Shown piece by piece: positions 28,701-36,224 of a stretch of DNA of 64,000 nt (positions are counted from its first letter, which is position 1; each line of letters begins with the position of its first letter). Location of the stretch: positions 262,501-326,500 of the forward strand of contig JACVVK020000495.1 of assembly GCA_018292915.2 (NCBI GenBank), written 5' to 3'. Under the pieces are notes generated by a model. The model was not told the DNA's origin and searched no databases. It saw nothing but the letters and a program-made list of their open reading frames with translations. The translations under genes were made by a program, and so were the position numbers. Source of the DNA: Batillaria attramentaria. Its lineage: Eukaryota > Mollusca > Gastropoda > Batillariidae.

Positions 28701-29238
28701 GTCGACTATGAAGTAAGCTGCATAAGTGTGAGTATGTTCTGCTAGAGAAGAGCTTCTCAGCGTACACCCATGCTGTGTGCTGATGATAGTGCAAGTGTAG
28801 TATGTCGCAGTTTTTCAGTTCTACCACTATGAAGTTTGTCAAGTCTCAAGGATATAATATTACTTCCTCTTCGCTGAAAGCCTCGGCATTTAGCCCTGGA
28901 TTATTGAATTTCAGCTGAGATCGTACCTCTCCCAGCAACTTTTCACCACTCCAGAGTGAATATTATATCCATAACTTTTTCTGACTCAGAACAAGGTCAA
29001 TCATATCGTTAATCATTGGGGGCACCTCCTTTGTCTTCAGGGTGGTGGGTGCCGCTTCCTCCGTTACGACTGTGCCGTCACTGCAACAAGAAAGGGATGG
29101 ATGTTAATGCACCCAGGTCATCAGACGCACCGACACGAAGGGCTGAGAGTCACCAACGGCACACGCTACATCATGGTCACATTTGTTGGCCCACTTGAGA
29201 GCGTACAACGCAATCAGCTTTACGGTGTGCACCAGTAA
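1038..29238 (+). CDS. PLOD: procollagen-lysine 2-oxoglutarate 5-dioxygenase (lysyl hydroxylase), 3' part of gene
   Basis: Fifteen coding exons were read with GT-AG sites and matching phases: 1038-1089, 2559-2671, 3472-3535, 3902-3999, 12592-12699, 13025-13156, 13543-13664, 14611-14712, 16230-16365, 18640-18753, 20180-20245, 21710-21814, 26506-26649, 28584-28712, 29041-29238 (TAA). They give 560 codons that follow animal PLODs in order: the end of the glycosyltransferase-like domain ([23 protein letters not shown]), the accessory domain ([19 protein letters not shown]), and the C-terminal 2-oxoglutarate/Fe(II) dioxygenase domain. Iron ligands are visible as H475 and D477 (TPHFDTS) and H527 (HRHEG); R537 (NGTRY) should bind 2-oxoglutarate. 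The family hydroxylates collagen lysines in the endoplasmic reticulum. The 5' exons and signal peptide lie upstream of the window. Oddities: one family exon of about 42 residues is missing between 14712 and 16230; the accessory-domain motif DADVAL of vertebrate PLODs reads DAVAQL; a 14-residue tail follows the usual VDP end. Identity is secure; completeness is not. Confidence 0.93.
1448..2316. mobile_element. foldback DNA element with ~215-bp terminal inverted repeats
   Basis: The left arm (about 1448-1660) returns in reverse complement at about 2100-2316; for example GCTTAAAGATCTAAGCTTCC near 1448 matches the reversed end at 2297-2316. The arms have diverged by scattered substitutions and small indels. 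The middle holds a (TTTG)n run, a long G run and no recognisable transposase. It lies in the intron between the first two PLOD exons seen. No clear target duplication was found. Confidence 0.6.
2803..2873. repeat. (AC)n microsatellite
   Basis: About 70 bases of uninterrupted AC dinucleotide in a PLOD intron. Confidence 0.95.
2975..3365 (+). mobile_element. probable LINE 3' end with (CTTAT)n tail
   Basis: This noncoding T/G-rich block ends in GAATAAATC followed by CTTAT repeats at about 3345-3365, the form taken by 3' untranslated tails of non-LTR retrotransposons. No coding part is present. Family unknown. Confidence 0.3.
3755..3850. repeat. fragments of SINE family 1
   Basis: The pieces GTGGTGGAAATGAACGTTAA and the following CGTTGCGCCGTCTTCAATAT block resemble the 3' part of the abundant tRNA-headed SINE, rearranged. 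G-runs precede it. Confidence 0.4.
4040..4560 (+). repeat. dispersed diverged copy of the 553-bp repeat, interrupted by a SINE
   Basis: The segment from GAATGGTGAGATACCCTTAG through GAGCGCATGTTTTCGGCTTT to CTAGGCAGTTGCTGCTTCTA matches about half of the tandem unit at 23.4-25.65 kb, with several percent divergence and a C-run/(AC)n insertion. The SINE at 4351-4525 is inserted in it. This shows that the unit exists outside the array and predates this SINE insertion. Confidence 0.7.
4351..4525 (+). mobile_element. tRNA-derived SINE, family 1, with exact target duplication
   Basis: The tRNA-like head carries an A-box-like GGTCGAATTGTAGAACG and a B-box-like GTGAGTTCGATCCC, then a body (TTGTGCTGGCTTTTTCGTCG, GATATCACCC) and a tail ending in CACCCACC. 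ACGTAACATT at 4341-4350 is repeated at 4526-4535, a 10-bp target duplication that proves retrotransposition. This copy defines the family used for the other entries. Confidence 0.9.
4560..6110 (-). mobile_element. 5'-truncated non-LTR retrotransposon (LINE) with reverse transcriptase remnants
   Basis: Read on the minus strand from 6110, broken frames show reverse-transcriptase landmarks in order: [20 protein letters not shown], then [10 protein letters not shown] and [10 protein letters not shown], then [10 protein letters not shown], the catalytic LLFADD, and [15 protein letters not shown]. Near 4850-4560 comes a C-terminal [15 protein letters not shown] segment with FSLYRTF. Stops and frameshifts show it is dead. 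Upstream parts (endonuclease) are absent. The order and motifs are clear; assignment to a clade is not attempted. It lies in the long PLOD intron. Confidence 0.8.
6308..6345. repeat. (AC)n microsatellite
   Basis: About 38 bases of AC dinucleotide, upstream of the LTR retrotransposon. Confidence 0.9.
6817..7129 (+). repeat. 5' LTR
   Basis: The 313-bp LTR matches the 3' LTR almost throughout. It carries a TATA-like TAGTATATAG and an AATAAAG polyadenylation signal near its end. The next bases (from about 7133) should hold the primer-binding site, but the tRNA was not identified. Confidence 0.93.
7270..8500 (+). CDS. retrotransposon gag-like region, frame-broken
   Basis: The region starts with ATGGCAGAGACAGCGGAGCT and has a glutamine/lysine/methionine-rich coiled-coil-like stretch (about 7300-7460). 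The nucleocapsid part follows at about 8250-8355, with two adjacent zinc knuckles, [13 protein letters not shown] and [14 protein letters not shown]. The first has three residues, not four, between the second cysteine and the histidine. Several frames are needed to read it, so the protein is not made intact from this copy as assembled. Family role: capsid/nucleocapsid protein. Confidence 0.75.
8460..10025 (+). CDS. retrotransposon protease, reverse transcriptase and RNase H region, frame-broken
   Basis: A retroviral-type aspartic protease begins with MELDT near 8512 but loses frame at the active-site glycine; its continuation ([12 protein letters not shown]) is in another frame. From 8919 one open frame holds the Ty3/gypsy reverse transcriptase: [39 protein letters not shown], and the catalytic box VFQDDIL (phenylalanine replacing the usual tyrosine). 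RNase H starts at [13 protein letters not shown]. The frame ends in a stop at 10023 inside the conserved IHKEAL-type RNase H motif, next to a probable one-base indel. Confidence 0.88.
10026..11640 (+). CDS. retrotransposon RNase H C-terminus and integrase
   Basis: The frame continues with [13 protein letters not shown] and ends the RNase H/connection region with ADALSRLP. Integrase follows: an HHCC zinc finger ([10 protein letters not shown], then CDSC), and a DDE core with aspartates in VHLDHA and LVSDNATTF and glutamate in [11 protein letters not shown]-terminal segment ([17 protein letters not shown]) sits in a shifted frame after 11293. Known role: insertion of the cDNA into the genome. 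Confidence 0.88.
11719..12032 (+). repeat. 3' LTR
   Basis: The 314-bp LTR holds TAGTATATAAGCAG (TATA-like) and TTAATAAAG (polyadenylation). It is preceded by a polypurine tract and followed by the target duplication CACAG. Confidence 0.94.
12126..12248 (+). mobile_element. SINE family 1, 3'-truncated
   Basis: A head of GGGGGAGCCGGTGTGGCCGA with the B-box-like GTGAGTTCGAATCCC is followed by the body as far as CCCGTCTTTGATAG. The tail is missing. Confidence 0.85.
14270..14300. repeat. (CT)n microsatellite
   Basis: About 30 bases of CT dinucleotide in a PLOD intron. Confidence 0.9.
14785..15050. repeat. foldback repeat bounded by (GT)n and (AC)n
   Basis: (GT)n at 14785-14850 is followed by CCAGGCCTGTAACTCCGAAA. 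The reverse complement of that block, imperfectly conserved, ends at GGAGAAACAGGCCTGC and is followed by (AC)n at 14992-15050. The two microsatellites are thus the outer parts of an inverted repeat. It lies in the intron where a PLOD exon is missing. Confidence 0.65.
15225..15305 (-). repeat. short dispersed repeat, family 3
   Basis: The block CATGGAATTTGGAGAAA with GGATGGGGCCATTCCTCC recurs, in the other orientation, at 22265-22370 and 45490-45590. Shorter traces lie near 31555 and 49620. It resembles the 3' part of a SINE or LINE; the family is unknown. Confidence 0.5.
15605..15766 (-). mobile_element. SINE family 1, full length, reverse orientation
   Basis: The head is at the right end (CTCTACCACTCGACTATGCC) and the tail at the left. 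CTGAAGC...TTTGGG...TGT sequences at about 15581-15597 and 15768-15785 are near-identical and look like a 16-17-bp target duplication. Confidence 0.88.
16870..18044 (+). mobile_element. 5'-truncated LINE (L1/Tx1-like) with poly(A) tail
   Basis: The C-terminal end of a non-LTR retrotransposon is readable: [15 protein letters not shown], then [19 protein letters not shown] broken by one stop, then a zf-RVT-type zinc finger [18 protein letters not shown], ending in a stop at 17583. A 3' UTR with a (GT)n run (17741-17795) follows and ends in a 21-base poly(A) at 18024-18044. The reverse-transcriptase core is absent. The clade guess rests on the zinc finger and poly(A) tail only. Lies in a PLOD intron. 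Confidence 0.7.
18045..18639. other. unassigned GC-richer intron block
   Basis: No gene, microsatellite or repeat known elsewhere in the window was recognised here. It is more GC-rich than its surroundings (for example GACGACGTCTCCTGTGTCGA) and ends at the acceptor of the PLOD exon at 18640. Confidence 0.4.
19066..19112 (-). repeat. SINE family 1, 3'-end fragment
   Basis: TTTGGGAGTTTATGTCC and TTTTCCACCACGTATGGGTG match the 3' end of the SINE in reverse orientation. Confidence 0.6.
19850..20020. repeat. A-rich low-complexity tract
   Basis: A C-run is followed by about 160 bases of A-runs broken by single C. No coding value; long open frames across it are artefacts. Confidence 0.9.
20473..20545 (-). 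repeat. dispersed repeat, family 2, fragment
   Basis: AACGGCAAGTTTGCAAACTG with its neighbours is the reverse complement of the start of the family-2 copies at 22385 and 37557. Confidence 0.75.
20560..21260 (+). repeat. degenerate tandem repeat rich in TCAAGGTCA motifs
   Basis: About four imperfect units of roughly 170-200 bp each carry TGACCTTGACTC or TCAAGGTCA-type sequence, AAGCTGTTTG, a CATTTTCTCAGAA-type block, and CACCAAACTTGGCATG. Related single units lie at 26960-27110 and 32310-32540, in each case after GT- or GTCT-type simple repeats. Origin unknown. Confidence 0.7.
22265..22370 (+). repeat. short dispersed repeat, family 3
   Basis: GGAATGGCCCCATTCC with AAATTCCATGCTATTTTGTC matches the blocks at 15225 (reverse) and 45490. 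Confidence 0.5.
22385..22655 (+). repeat. dispersed repeat, family 2
   Basis: It starts CGTTATTTATCAACGGTAAA and continues through TGCAAACTTGCCGTTGCTAA and TATGCACTAAACTACAAGAA. It is nearly the same as 37557-37790. No coding region is evident. Nonautonomous element or LINE tail; undecided. Confidence 0.8.
22943..23101. mobile_element. foldback (hairpin) element
   Basis: Two arms of about 65 bases, one with GATTAGTTCTCGTGGTTTAC and the other its reverse complement, pair with few mismatches around a loop of roughly 25 bases. The pairing extends outward through AGCTTAGAT and its near-match ATGTAAGCT. No internal gene. Confidence 0.8.
23147..23398 (-). repeat. inverted partial copy heading the 553-bp array
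   Basis: This block is the reverse complement of part of the array unit, from the AAAAGGAACAAAGGCG end to CCATTCCCTAGATCTAGG. It meets the first direct copy head to head at the palindromic CTAGATCTAG near 23400. Confidence 0.85.
23399..25652 (+). repeat. tandem array of a ~553-bp unit, about four copies
   Basis: CTAGATCTAGGGAGCGCTCT begins units near 23399, 23951, 24508 and 25061, and a last partial one near 25613. Spacings are 552-557 bases. Copies are nearly identical and differ mainly by single bases and by the length of one C-run. No protein is supported: the open frames are short and repeat with the unit. The array ends in an (AT)n run inside a PLOD intron. Confidence 0.95.
25653..25705. 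repeat. (AT)n microsatellite
   Basis: About 53 bases of AT dinucleotide at the right edge of the 553-bp array. Confidence 0.95.
26248..26341. mobile_element. perfect 94-bp palindrome, copy 1
   Basis: Two 47-base arms with no mismatch and no loop, centred on CCTATAGG. The ends read TTAACTCTTTGACGACG and its complement. TTAA at both edges recalls the target site of piggyBac-type elements, whose ends commonly start with a CCCTTTG-like sequence; that link is inference. A related copy is at 31878. Confidence 0.9.
26960..27110 (+). repeat. single unit of the TCAAGGTCA-type repeat
   Basis: GGCGTTTTCTCAAGAACAG and GGAATGACCTTGACTGAAGG match the units at 20.56-21.26 kb. A GTCT-rich run precedes it. 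Confidence 0.6.
27240..28555 (-). other. unassigned intron block, LTR-like on the minus strand
   Basis: Read in reverse, it begins TGTAGCGAAGATGCACTTCG and soon has a TTATTATAGCGAG box in a G+C-rich promoter-like stretch, as solo LTRs often do. No matching end or target duplication was found, so it may be nothing more than intron sequence. Confidence 0.25.
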
Positions 29239-30640
29239 TTGTTTTCATTTCATTTTCGTTCTCCAACAGCGATTGGCGGAGAGCCGTGGGGTAGCCCTTG
29301 ATGTACCTCCAGGGGAAAGGTCGTTGATCTTTTGGTAAACAAAAGGTGATACCCACGTAAACAATGCCCAAGTCATTATCTAAAAGCCTACCAGGTTGAA
29401 AAAAATCCCACTGCCCTTGACATTGCGGTAAACCAGCCAGTCAGGTGCGGTCCGATGAGCGCTTGACTTTCGTCTACTGTTTCCTTGCTGCGAAGCCGTA
29501 AAATCGTTTCGGATATAGCTCAGCTGAAGATTACGTGCAAACAGTACGTAACTGGTTTGAAATCATTTTATGATTGTCACTAAATATCAACATGCGCCAA
29601 CGCAGACCGATTTTTGGCCGATTTGTGGACACAGACCTCGTAAATCTAACGAAAGATTCGCTAAACGGGAAGTCGTCTACAACTGAGATCATTTCTGCAG
29701 CGGCAGGTAGCTGTGTCAGCAGCGATACTGATAGAACTCTGGAGCAAGTAAATGATAAGAGAATGCATAGAAATGGCGCAAACGTTTCGCAGATGAACAC
29801 AACAAACTGCCCAGACAACGAAAGAAACATTTCACGTACATACCTATACCAAAAGAAGCCAAGGGGAAATTTCAAGCGAGAAGCGGCCATTCCTTAATTT
29901 CACATGGTGCGACGTTTGGACCAAACCGTTTTGTAGCTGTGCACCAAAGCTGAAGCTTGGTTTTACAACTCATTTTTACGCAAAAACTCGGCCTTAAGAA
30001 CTAAGGTTAATCATATAGGTAGGCTTAATAAAGAAGGTGACAGCTTCAGAGCAGTTTCGTACGTGCCAAATGCACAAACAATGCGGCGATACTGTTCAAT
30101 GTACATTATTGTACTGTTCAACGAGCTTCAGCCTCCGGCCTGCTTCGTGCAAATGGCGCCTCATAGATTTACTTATGTAAACAAAGCTTGCAGGGAGAAG
30201 CTATTAACTTTCCCCGAAATAATGGTTTTAAACTTCAGTTTTCAGAGATGGAAATGAAAACAAAACTATTATAGGCTGGTTTTCGGGAGGTAGGGCCGTT
30301 GGTGTAGTTTTCGGGAGGCCTTCGGTCTTGGGCTACAACTTTCTTCTCTGTCACCTCCCTCCAACTACACTTACGGCCCTACCCCCGAAACTGGCCTTCG
30401 ATCCAATGACGTCACATCTTTATGTCGATGTGTGCTGTCTTCAGTTTACCGCGTGAAAATGGCGGGAAGGAGACACACGTCTCTGTCTCCAACGCAGGAA
30501 ATCCCGTTCTGAAAGGGATCATAGAAAAAAATGTTGAAGACAATAGCAGAAGAATTCAACTCGATTCAGCTGTCACAGGTTTTTGGTTCGAAAGCGCCGA
30601 AACTGTCTTTGATTTGAGTACGCAGTGCTTTTAAGGTAAA
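29239..30640. other. PLOD 3' flank with short unassigned open frames
   Basis: Open frames at 29574-29897 (107 codons), 30063-30257 and 30422-30634, all + strand, resemble no family I can name and have no clear start context. A foldback with arms at about 30272-30320 and 30350-30402 (TAGGGCCGT core) lies between the last two. They may be transposon remnants or 3' UTR. Confidence 0.35.
30027..30032 (+). promoter_or_regulatory. candidate PLOD polyadenylation signal
   Basis: AATAAA lies about 790 bases past the PLOD stop codon at 29238. It is the first good signal seen on this strand. Without transcript data the real 3' end is unknown. Confidence 0.25.
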
Positions 30641-31081
30641 ATCTCTTGTCGTTTTGAATTTCAACAGCGTTATTTGCGCCTAGCTTGCCACGGCAAGTCA
30701 AGTCAGCGAATTAGTCCGGTGCCGGATAGGCCACCTTCGAGTGAACTTTTTGAGAACGGATTTTGGTTAGTGATCGTTGAAGCTGTCCATGATCTGAGTG
30801 AGCAGGTCTCGTCAGGTATCCGGTAAAGTCATTTTTTTTCACTTGAACAAACTAGTTGATGAAGTTTGAAACACCGATGCCGAGTAAGAAATTAATGCTT
30901 CGTTTTTGCCGGCCGTGTTGACGCAGGAAGATCGGGGTGCGCTCGCACCAGGCGTAGTAATACCTTAATTCTTCTATGATTCTCTGCCCAAAGGTTCTTT
31001 CTGTGTTCTTTCCGTTTATATTGATAAAACACTGGCAGGGAACTCATGGAAATGGTTGTCACCTACTTCATACATAGGATA

Positions 31082-31085
<4 letters not shown>

Positions 31086-31164
<79 letters not shown>
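31086..31164. repeat. (GT)n microsatellite
   Basis: About 79 bases of GT dinucleotide. Confidence 0.95.
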
Positions 31165-31167
<3 letters not shown>

Positions 31168-31314
31168 GTTTCATGTTCCACTTTTAAGTATGTTCGAGCG
31201 TTGAATTTTGATATTTTTTTAACGGCTTGTTTGAAAATTTGTTAAAGACCAAAGCTTCCACTGTTAAAGACCAACGCTTCCACCGTTTGCCCAAAAAGTT
31301 ATTTCAGTTTTAAT

Positions 31315-31317
<3 letters not shown>

Positions 31318-31358
<41 letters not shown>
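31318..31358. repeat. (CT)n microsatellite
   Basis: About 40 bases of CT dinucleotide. Confidence 0.95.
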
Positions 31359-31360
<2 letters not shown>

Positions 31361-31877
31361 CAAGCACACTTTTACTGTCAGTTGATCTAAAGACTCGAGA
31401 TCTGCTATAGTGTAGCCGATCTGGTGTCTTTGGTAGCCAGGTTTAACAGATTCGAAGAGAGAGAGAGAGAGAGAAAACCTAACCATACAAAAACAGCAAC
31501 AACAACAGCAGCAGCAAAAACAACAAAACAGACAAAGCATTTGAAGAAAAACTTTGTGGGACGGGTCCATTCCACCTTGTTTTTTGTTGTTGTTGTTTGT
31601 TTGTTTGTTTGTTATTTTTTTAATAGCACCAGGGATAGTACTTCTGGTACACATCTCGTATTACGATCAATAAGAAACAATTTAATCTGTTGAAGATCAT
31701 CAAAGCGTGTAGTGTCCCTATCTCTAATATATGCTTTATATGGCTGTGCAGCGGACGAACTCAATACGTAAGAATTTATACTTTGTTTTAAGGCATGCAT
31801 GAGTTTGTTGTTTACATATGCCTCCACTTGTCCAGTCTTACCTAGTATCTGCGCTTGGTGTTTCATTGCTTTCAAGG

Positions 31878-31969
31878 TTAACTCTTTGACGACGGAGCGC
31901 AATTTCTGACACACGATTTCCTATAGGAAATCGTGTGTCAGAAATTGCGCTCCGTCGTCAAAGAGTTAA
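31878..31969. mobile_element. perfect 92-bp palindrome, copy 2
   Basis: Two 46-base arms pair without mismatch around CCTATAGG, with TTAACTCTTTGACGACG ends as in copy 1. Each arm differs from copy 1 at four positions, all transitions, and each change is mirrored in the other arm. Confidence 0.9.
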
Positions 31970-32239
31970 AATGATGTGCATGGCTTTGCTTTGTTTACAG
32001 TCTACGGCTTGCATGGTTTTACGCTGCCCATGTGCTTGCACGACTTTAATTGGTTCGATGCTCTGTTTTGCATGGCTAACAGCGTTTGTTGGACTACCCT
32101 TGTTATTCATGTTTGTGACACGGCTCTTTTAATTGCCGAAGCGTTCATGTTTGCAGTACATGCATGATGATCGCTTGTCATTGTTTCTGTATAGTGTTTC
32201 TATATACCAGACACAGAATAAAAAAAATTCTCCGTCGTG

Positions 32240-32240
32240 C

Positions 32241-32307
<67 letters not shown>

Positions 32308-32540
32308 GCAACACGTTAACATTGTTATTTTCTCAGAAGTTACAAACAGTACAGTCACCAAACCTGGCGCGACGATACACAGCGATGTGACCTTTCAACA
32401 CATACCCTTTCGAATGACCTTGACTCGATGTCAGGGTCACTGAAGCTGAAATCACTGATAGACATTAACAAGGCCTTTACTGGCGTACCTCTTTTGAATG
32501 ACCTCAAGGTCAAGGCCATTTAAGCTGTTTAAAACTTCAA
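32240..32540 (+). repeat. (GT)n plus TCAAGGTCA-type repeat unit
   Basis: (GT)n at 32240-32305 leads into AACATTGTTATTTTCTCAGA, CACCAAACCTGG and GAATGACCTTGACTCG, the same motif order as at 20.56-21.26 kb. Confidence 0.7.
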
Positions 32541-32738
32541 ACAGTTACATTTGCATTTCTCAGAATGTCCAAAAATCAACGGCGCCTAACTTTTTTCCTT
32601 TTGTGCGTGTGTGTGTGTGTGTGTGGGCAGGGGGGGGGGGGTAATAATACTACATAAAACCACAGAATAACGAGTTTTTTCTTCTTTTTTTTTTTAACTA
32701 CCAAAACACTGACACCCCACTGCTTACACAGAAATCAT

Positions 32739-32744
32739 TTTATT
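32739..32744 (-). promoter_or_regulatory. candidate polyadenylation signal of GH9 copy A
   Basis: AATAAA on the minus strand, downstream of the last copy-A exon candidate. Confidence 0.3.
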
Positions 32745-33379
32745 CAATTGTTACTAATAATCGCAGCAAATAGGGTGACAATTTCAACTTTTACGAGTTT
32801 TCACACAGTTTCACGAATACCGGAAAAGGTATTATTCATTACGAATCTTTCATAATGAAACTGTTGTCATTCAGTTTCGTCGGCTGACGTCATTATGACG
32901 TGTAGGGACAGTTGGCATTACCAGTTTGTTCCGGGCGCTCTCCTGTGATCAACAGGGAACGGAGACCTGTACAAACAAAGTAGTTGCTTTCAGATGGTTT
33001 CTCAACGGATGTACAATAGGCAAACTTATATCATGTGATTGTCTGATGTTAACCCCAGTGCCATCATGTGTCTCCATCTCATATGTGTGAATTCATGTTT
33101 GTAATTGCATGTGTCGTGCCTACTTTGTGAAATTGCCTGATTCATGAAACAGGCAGTGACTCTGCTTAAAGAATGAAATGCATTTTGAACAGCTGGCCTG
33201 AAACAGGCAGCCAGTTGTGATCAATACACCGACCTTAGCTCACATAAAATAAATCGCACACCCTAGTGTATCAGTTTTGGAAGGTCTTATGCCACATGCC
33301 TTCCATCTTTTTCAATCCCATCTTGTGCAGCTGGTCCAGTAAAATATCTTTGAGAACTTCTAGCGTTTCAGCCCATCCT

Positions 33380-33546
33380 GGGGAGCCGGGGTGGTCGAAT
33401 GGTAGAGCGTTGGACTTCTAATGCTCGGGTCCTGAGTTCGATCCCTGCTGGGGCCAAATATTTGTGCTGGCTTTTCATCGTTGCCCCGTCTTTGATATCA
33501 CCCTATGTGGTGGAAAAGGACGTTAGACCCCAAAACACCCACCCAC
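33380..33546 (+). mobile_element. SINE family 1, full length
   Basis: GGGAGCCGGGGTGGTCGAAT head, B-box-like CTGAGTTCGATCCC, body and CACCCACC tail. It lies in copy A, beside the candidate last exon. Confidence 0.92.
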
Positions 33547-34585
33547 AAAGCCCATCTTGGGATCGCACGTCTTTGACTTCTTACCAGTCACTGCAGTCTG
33601 GAAGCCGGCGTTGTAGTCACAGGCGACCTCGTTACTGACGTAGTTGGAGCGTTGGTCCTTGTAACCGTCACCTTGGTCCGGTCCCCCGACCAGAGCACCG
33701 TACAACGTGTGCACGTTCGGTTCGTTACTGCTCATGATTTGGGGACCACAGGGTGATGGCTCATTCGGGCAGGAACTAGGAAAACAGCGAAGAAAATAGC
33801 TTCTATACAATCGTTTGCCGATTTCTCATTCCCTCGCATTGTTTTGTATAATGTTTCATAGTCCAGTTACCGGCGTGATCAGGGAAATTTGAGAGATTTA
33901 TATAGCTGCATTCTGTCAGGCGCGACTTCATTCACAACCTTGAACGTAGGTCCATGCTGCCGTACGTTTTTTATTAGATGATTTAGAATGAAAAAAAAAA
34001 ATCTTGTGAAAGAGAGAGACGAGAGTTTTCGCAGCTTACGCTCCGCGGTGATGGGCCCTGAGTGGCCATCCTTGATCGCCGAATCCCACAACATAGCTGA
34101 ACCCCGTGTCCCCGAGAGCGTAGTGGATCTGACACATGGCCCAGTGACGGTACTGCGCAGAGGCGATTCCGTCCTTTGCCGCCATTATTACCTCCCATCG
34201 TAAATTCTTATCAAAAGGCAACGCTGGTTACATCTGCCGGTCAGATTATCATGCACGCATTCAGAAACATGTAACCTCACCATGCCCCAAGAAAATCAAT
34301 GCAGAGTGTGTCCCCGACATGTTCGTTGGCGTTCCATTGCTTGTTGGACAGCGTGTAGACCGTCTTGTCAGCGTTGGTCTCCTCTATATCAGCACTCCAC
34401 ACCTGTGCAAATCAGTTTCATGCATGAGTATTATGCACGTGTATAGCTGTGTTGTGTATACTTGTGTATGGTTGTGTGGTGTGGTGTGGTGTGTGGTGTG
34501 GTCTGTGGTCTCGCTGTGCTTTGTTGTCTTGCCTTGCCCTGCCCTCTCCTGCCATGTCCTGGATTGTCCTGTCCTGTTCTGTTCT

Positions 34586-34760
34586 GGGGGAGCCGGGTTG
34601 GTCGAATGGTAGAGCGCTGGACTTCTAATGCTCGGGTCGTGAGTTCGATCCCCGCTGGGGCCAAATATTTGTGCTGGCTTTTTCATCGTTGTCCCGTCTT
34701 TGATATCACCCTATGTTTTGGAAAAAGACGTTAAACCCCCAAACACCCACCCACCCACCC
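34586..34760 (+). mobile_element. SINE family 1 inside a (TTCTG)n tract
   Basis: Complete head, body and tail. TGTTCTGTTCTG-type sequence occurs on both sides, so the element sits within the pentanucleotide repeat and the target duplication cannot be separated from it. Confidence 0.92.
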
Positions 34761-35470
34761 TGTTCTGTTCTGTTTTGCTCTGTTCTGTTCTGTTCTGCCC
34801 TGTTTCGCTCTATTCTGCCTTTTTTTTTTTTCCCCCTTTGCTTTGTTCTGTTCTGTTCTGCTCTGCTCCGTTCTCTTCTGCTCAGAACGTCAAATTTTGT
34901 TCTGTCGAGTCTCTGCTCTGTTCTGCTCTGCTCTGTTCTGTTCGGCTCTGATCTGGTCTGCTTTGCTCTGTTCTGTTCCTTATTACTCGGTTCTGTTTTG
35001 CTCTGTTCCGTTCTGCTGTTTGTCAAGTTCTGTTCTGTCGAGTCTCTGTTCTGGTCTGTTCTACTCTGTTCTGTTTAGTTCTGTTCTGTTTCACTCTGTT
35101 CTGTTCTGCGCTGCTCTGCTCTATTCTGCTCTGTGCTGTTTAGTTCTGTTCTATTCTGTTTTGCTCTGTTCTGCTCTGCTTCTGTTCTCTTCTACTGAGC
35201 CACGCTTAGTTAATTTTTGTTCTGTCGATCGAGTCTTGTCGTAATCTGTTTTAGTTTTGTGTTGGTTTGTTTTTGCGGGCCGAAAGCAAACTGGTGCTCT
35301 GTGCTGTTCTGTTTTGTCTTGTTCTGTTCTATTCTGTTTTGCTCTGTTCTGCTCGGTCTCTGTTCTCTTCTGCTGAGTGAGTTATGTTTTGTTCTGTCGA
35401 GTCTTGTCCTAATCTGTTTTAGTTTTGTGCTGGTTTGTTTTTGCGGACGAAAGCAAACTGGTGTGATATT
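34740..35470. repeat. degenerate (TTCTG)n/(CTCTG)n pentanucleotide satellite
   Basis: About 700 bases of TTCTG/CTCTG variants in the CBM intron of copy A, with some unrelated short spacers. Several long open frames across it reflect the five-base period and are not genes. Confidence 0.95.
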
Positions 35471-36224
35471 ATGCTATTCAAGAAAAGTAACATATGCCAT
35501 TCCAAATTGTACCGGCAACTCTAAAAAGTATCATTGATATTAGAGTCGGATCGTGCCTACCTCCAGCTTGTCGACGGGCTCACTGAAGGTGAGTTTGACC
35601 TGCCAGTGAGTAAGCTCTTCCGTGATGTCAAAACATGGCTTTGCTTGGAAACCACCGTTCCAGTGGTTGGTAATGACCACGTTGACGTCGCATGATGATA
35701 ATGTCAACACTGCTACTGTCAGCAACAGTACAGCTTGCCCCATCCTACAGAGAGAGAGAGAGAGAGAGTTAAAAATGATCATATTGATGGGCGTGGTGTG
35801 TCGTCGCTTTAAATGTCTGTAAGTTGTTGTAGATTTAAATTACAGTACATCTTTTAAATACTTTATTTTTGTTTTTGGAGCAGTTTTACATACATATATG
35901 CGTACGTACGTACACGCCAACTTGCTTACATGCGTTTGTGCCTTAAAAACAAACAAAGATAAAAAAAAAAAAAAAACAAAAAAACAAAACCCGCGGGCAC
36001 AGGTTGGAAAGAAGCATGCACACATGCGTACTATCACGAATAACATGTTCATTTCGCTCACATCGTCAACAATTCTTTTGTTGTGTTCAATTCAAATTCT
36101 GACTAAAGAATCCGCCTGAACACATTTTGAAAAAAAAGTCAAAGATTTTTTTTTCTGTTCTGGGTCAAGGCAAGATAACACCGAAACTATAACAACGACT
36201 TAATTTTTTAAAAAAAGGAGATAC

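Larger units (their letters stand above)
33271..35743 (-). pseudogene. GH9 copy A: CBM2-containing cellulase relic lacking the central GH9 exons
   Basis: Exons read: 35561-35743 (ATG, signal peptide MGQAVLLLTVAVLTLSSC, first half of a CBM2-like module with NHWNGGFQAKPCF), 34281-34402 (second half, TLCIDF), 34040-34206 (GH9, [18 protein letters not shown] and AHHRGA) and 33585-33775 (GH9 end with the catalytic-glutamate motif [11 protein letters not shown]). A last exon at 33271-33359 fits phase and ends in TGA but is uncertain. Compared with copy B, eight exons are absent, including the DAGD catalytic site; only about 75 bases separate the CBM and GH9 exons, so an internal deletion is likely. 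The CBM exon has an extra G in a G-run and the first GH9 exon an indel, breaking the frame. It cannot be an active cellulase; a secreted CBM protein is possible only if the indels are assembly errors. Confidence 0.75.

Noticed and set aside
29016..29198. Alternative open frame over the last PLOD exon
   Set aside because: Shadow frame; the PLOD frame carries the conserved HRHEG and NGTRY motifs.
34713..35537. Several cysteine/valine/leucine-rich open frames on + and their minus-strand counterparts
   Set aside because: These are translations of the TTCTG pentanucleotide satellite; a five-base period without stops stays open in all frames.
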